Positions 63,602-64,000 of a DNA stretch of 64,000 nt are shown piece after piece. The notes beneath the pieces are model-generated. The model worked only from the letters and a program-made list of their open reading frames with translations, had not been told where the DNA came from and made no database searches. Positions within the stretch are counted from its first letter, which is position 1. The number at the start of each line of letters is the position of its first letter. The stretch spans positions 63,261,014 through 63,325,013 of the forward strand of contig NC_133063.1 of the NCBI RefSeq assembly GCF_048771995.1. Direction: 5' to 3'. This DNA is from Taeniopygia guttata. Taxonomy: Eukaryota > Chordata > Aves > Passeriformes > Estrildidae. Made by a program: the position numbers and the translations under genes.

Positions 63602-64000
63602 TGTCCTAGGGTGATGTTAGGGTGTTTGTATCCCAAATCGTGTGTTCTGTTTATATTTGATATTATGTCCTGTGCTTTCAGAACTGACTCTGAAAGTGAA
63701 GGTCTGTTTTGTCTTGTTATCAGTCGGTTCACCTCCCCCCATGGTCTGTTGTCTAGAAGAGGCTAGTGCTGGCTGGCTTGCTTTGCTTTGCTTGCTGGCT
63801 TTTGCTGGCTTGCTTTGCTTTGCTTGCTCTTGCTCCTGCTTCTGCTTTTGCCTTTGCTTTTGCTTGGTAGTTTAGCTAAGCAGTCCAATTTTTTCCCTGG
63901 ACTGCTTTTGTTTTTTTCCTTTCCCTTTCCTGAATATCATCCCAACCTGCTCCAGACTGGGACCTGGGAAACACTGAGGAACACTGAGAGCCTGTGCTTT
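63602..64000 (+). mobile_element. LTR of the 1572 family, plus strand, cut by window end
   Basis: Duplicate of 10612 to about 11010; the rest of the LTR lies outside the window. Confidence 0.85.

Larger units (their letters stand above)
54565..64000. repeat. Recent segmental duplication, copy B
   Basis: Copy of 1572 to about 11010 in the same orientation, cut by the window end. See the copy A entry for offsets and differences. Confidence 0.95.

Overview
This window looks like accessory, repeat-rich nuclear DNA of a bird, most likely a songbird. The evidence is a CR1 LINE 3' end with its repeated CACAGAATT tail, other CR1 pieces, many avian-type endogenous retroviruses (ERVs) and solo LTRs, and a spliced gene whose kinase domain belongs to the PAK/STE20 group. 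PAK3-like kinase families are known to be expanded in the zebra finch. No bacterial, phage or CRISPR features are present. Dense young ERVs plus a GATA/GACA tract would fit a W chromosome or another poorly recombining amplified region, but that is inference.

Layout. 1-2266: 5' end of a young minus-strand provirus (open gag frame leaving the window, tRNA-Lys-type primer site, 5' LTR). 2267-11312: remnant of an older class I RNase H, a CR1, a CpG-rich promoter-like block, multicopy blocks, solo LTRs and a broken RING-finger gene. 11540-15537: decayed betaretrovirus-like provirus (gag, dUTPase, protease, start of RT), minus strand, with a solo LTR nested in gag. 16.2-17.2 kb: two well-preserved exons of an unrecognised gene. 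17.5-19.5 kb: older duplicated blocks. 19671-44708, minus strand: a complete-looking 19-exon gene predicted to encode 733 residues. 45.2-49.5 kb: duplicated blocks and LTR-like sequence. 49782-55560: 3' half of a class I (gammaretrovirus-like) provirus, minus strand, whose RNase H is split by a solo LTR. 54565-64000: an almost perfect copy of 1572 to about 11010.

The central gene joins a short hydrophobic N-terminus, five copies of an acidic 43-44-residue repeat each on its own phase-0 exon, three phase-0 exons of charged, largely coiled-coil-like sequence, a linker, and a PAK-type kinase domain with its catalytic residues present, apart from HRD reading YRD. The CRIB/autoinhibitory region of classical group I PAKs is not seen. 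All junctions are GT-AG and the exon lengths sum to an open frame. Its introns hold a CR1, two solo LTRs with perfect target duplications, CR1 fragments and an A-rich betaretrovirus-like provirus.

The two ends of the window are paralogous at about 52.99 kb spacing, so the window spans one unit of a large, very recent tandem duplication carrying the kinase gene. In the left copy the young LTR is attached to gag. In the right copy the same insertion site holds only a solo LTR flanked by CACCC. The two units therefore appear to have separated before, or during, LTR-LTR recombination in one of them, unless the assembly has placed two haplotypes in series.
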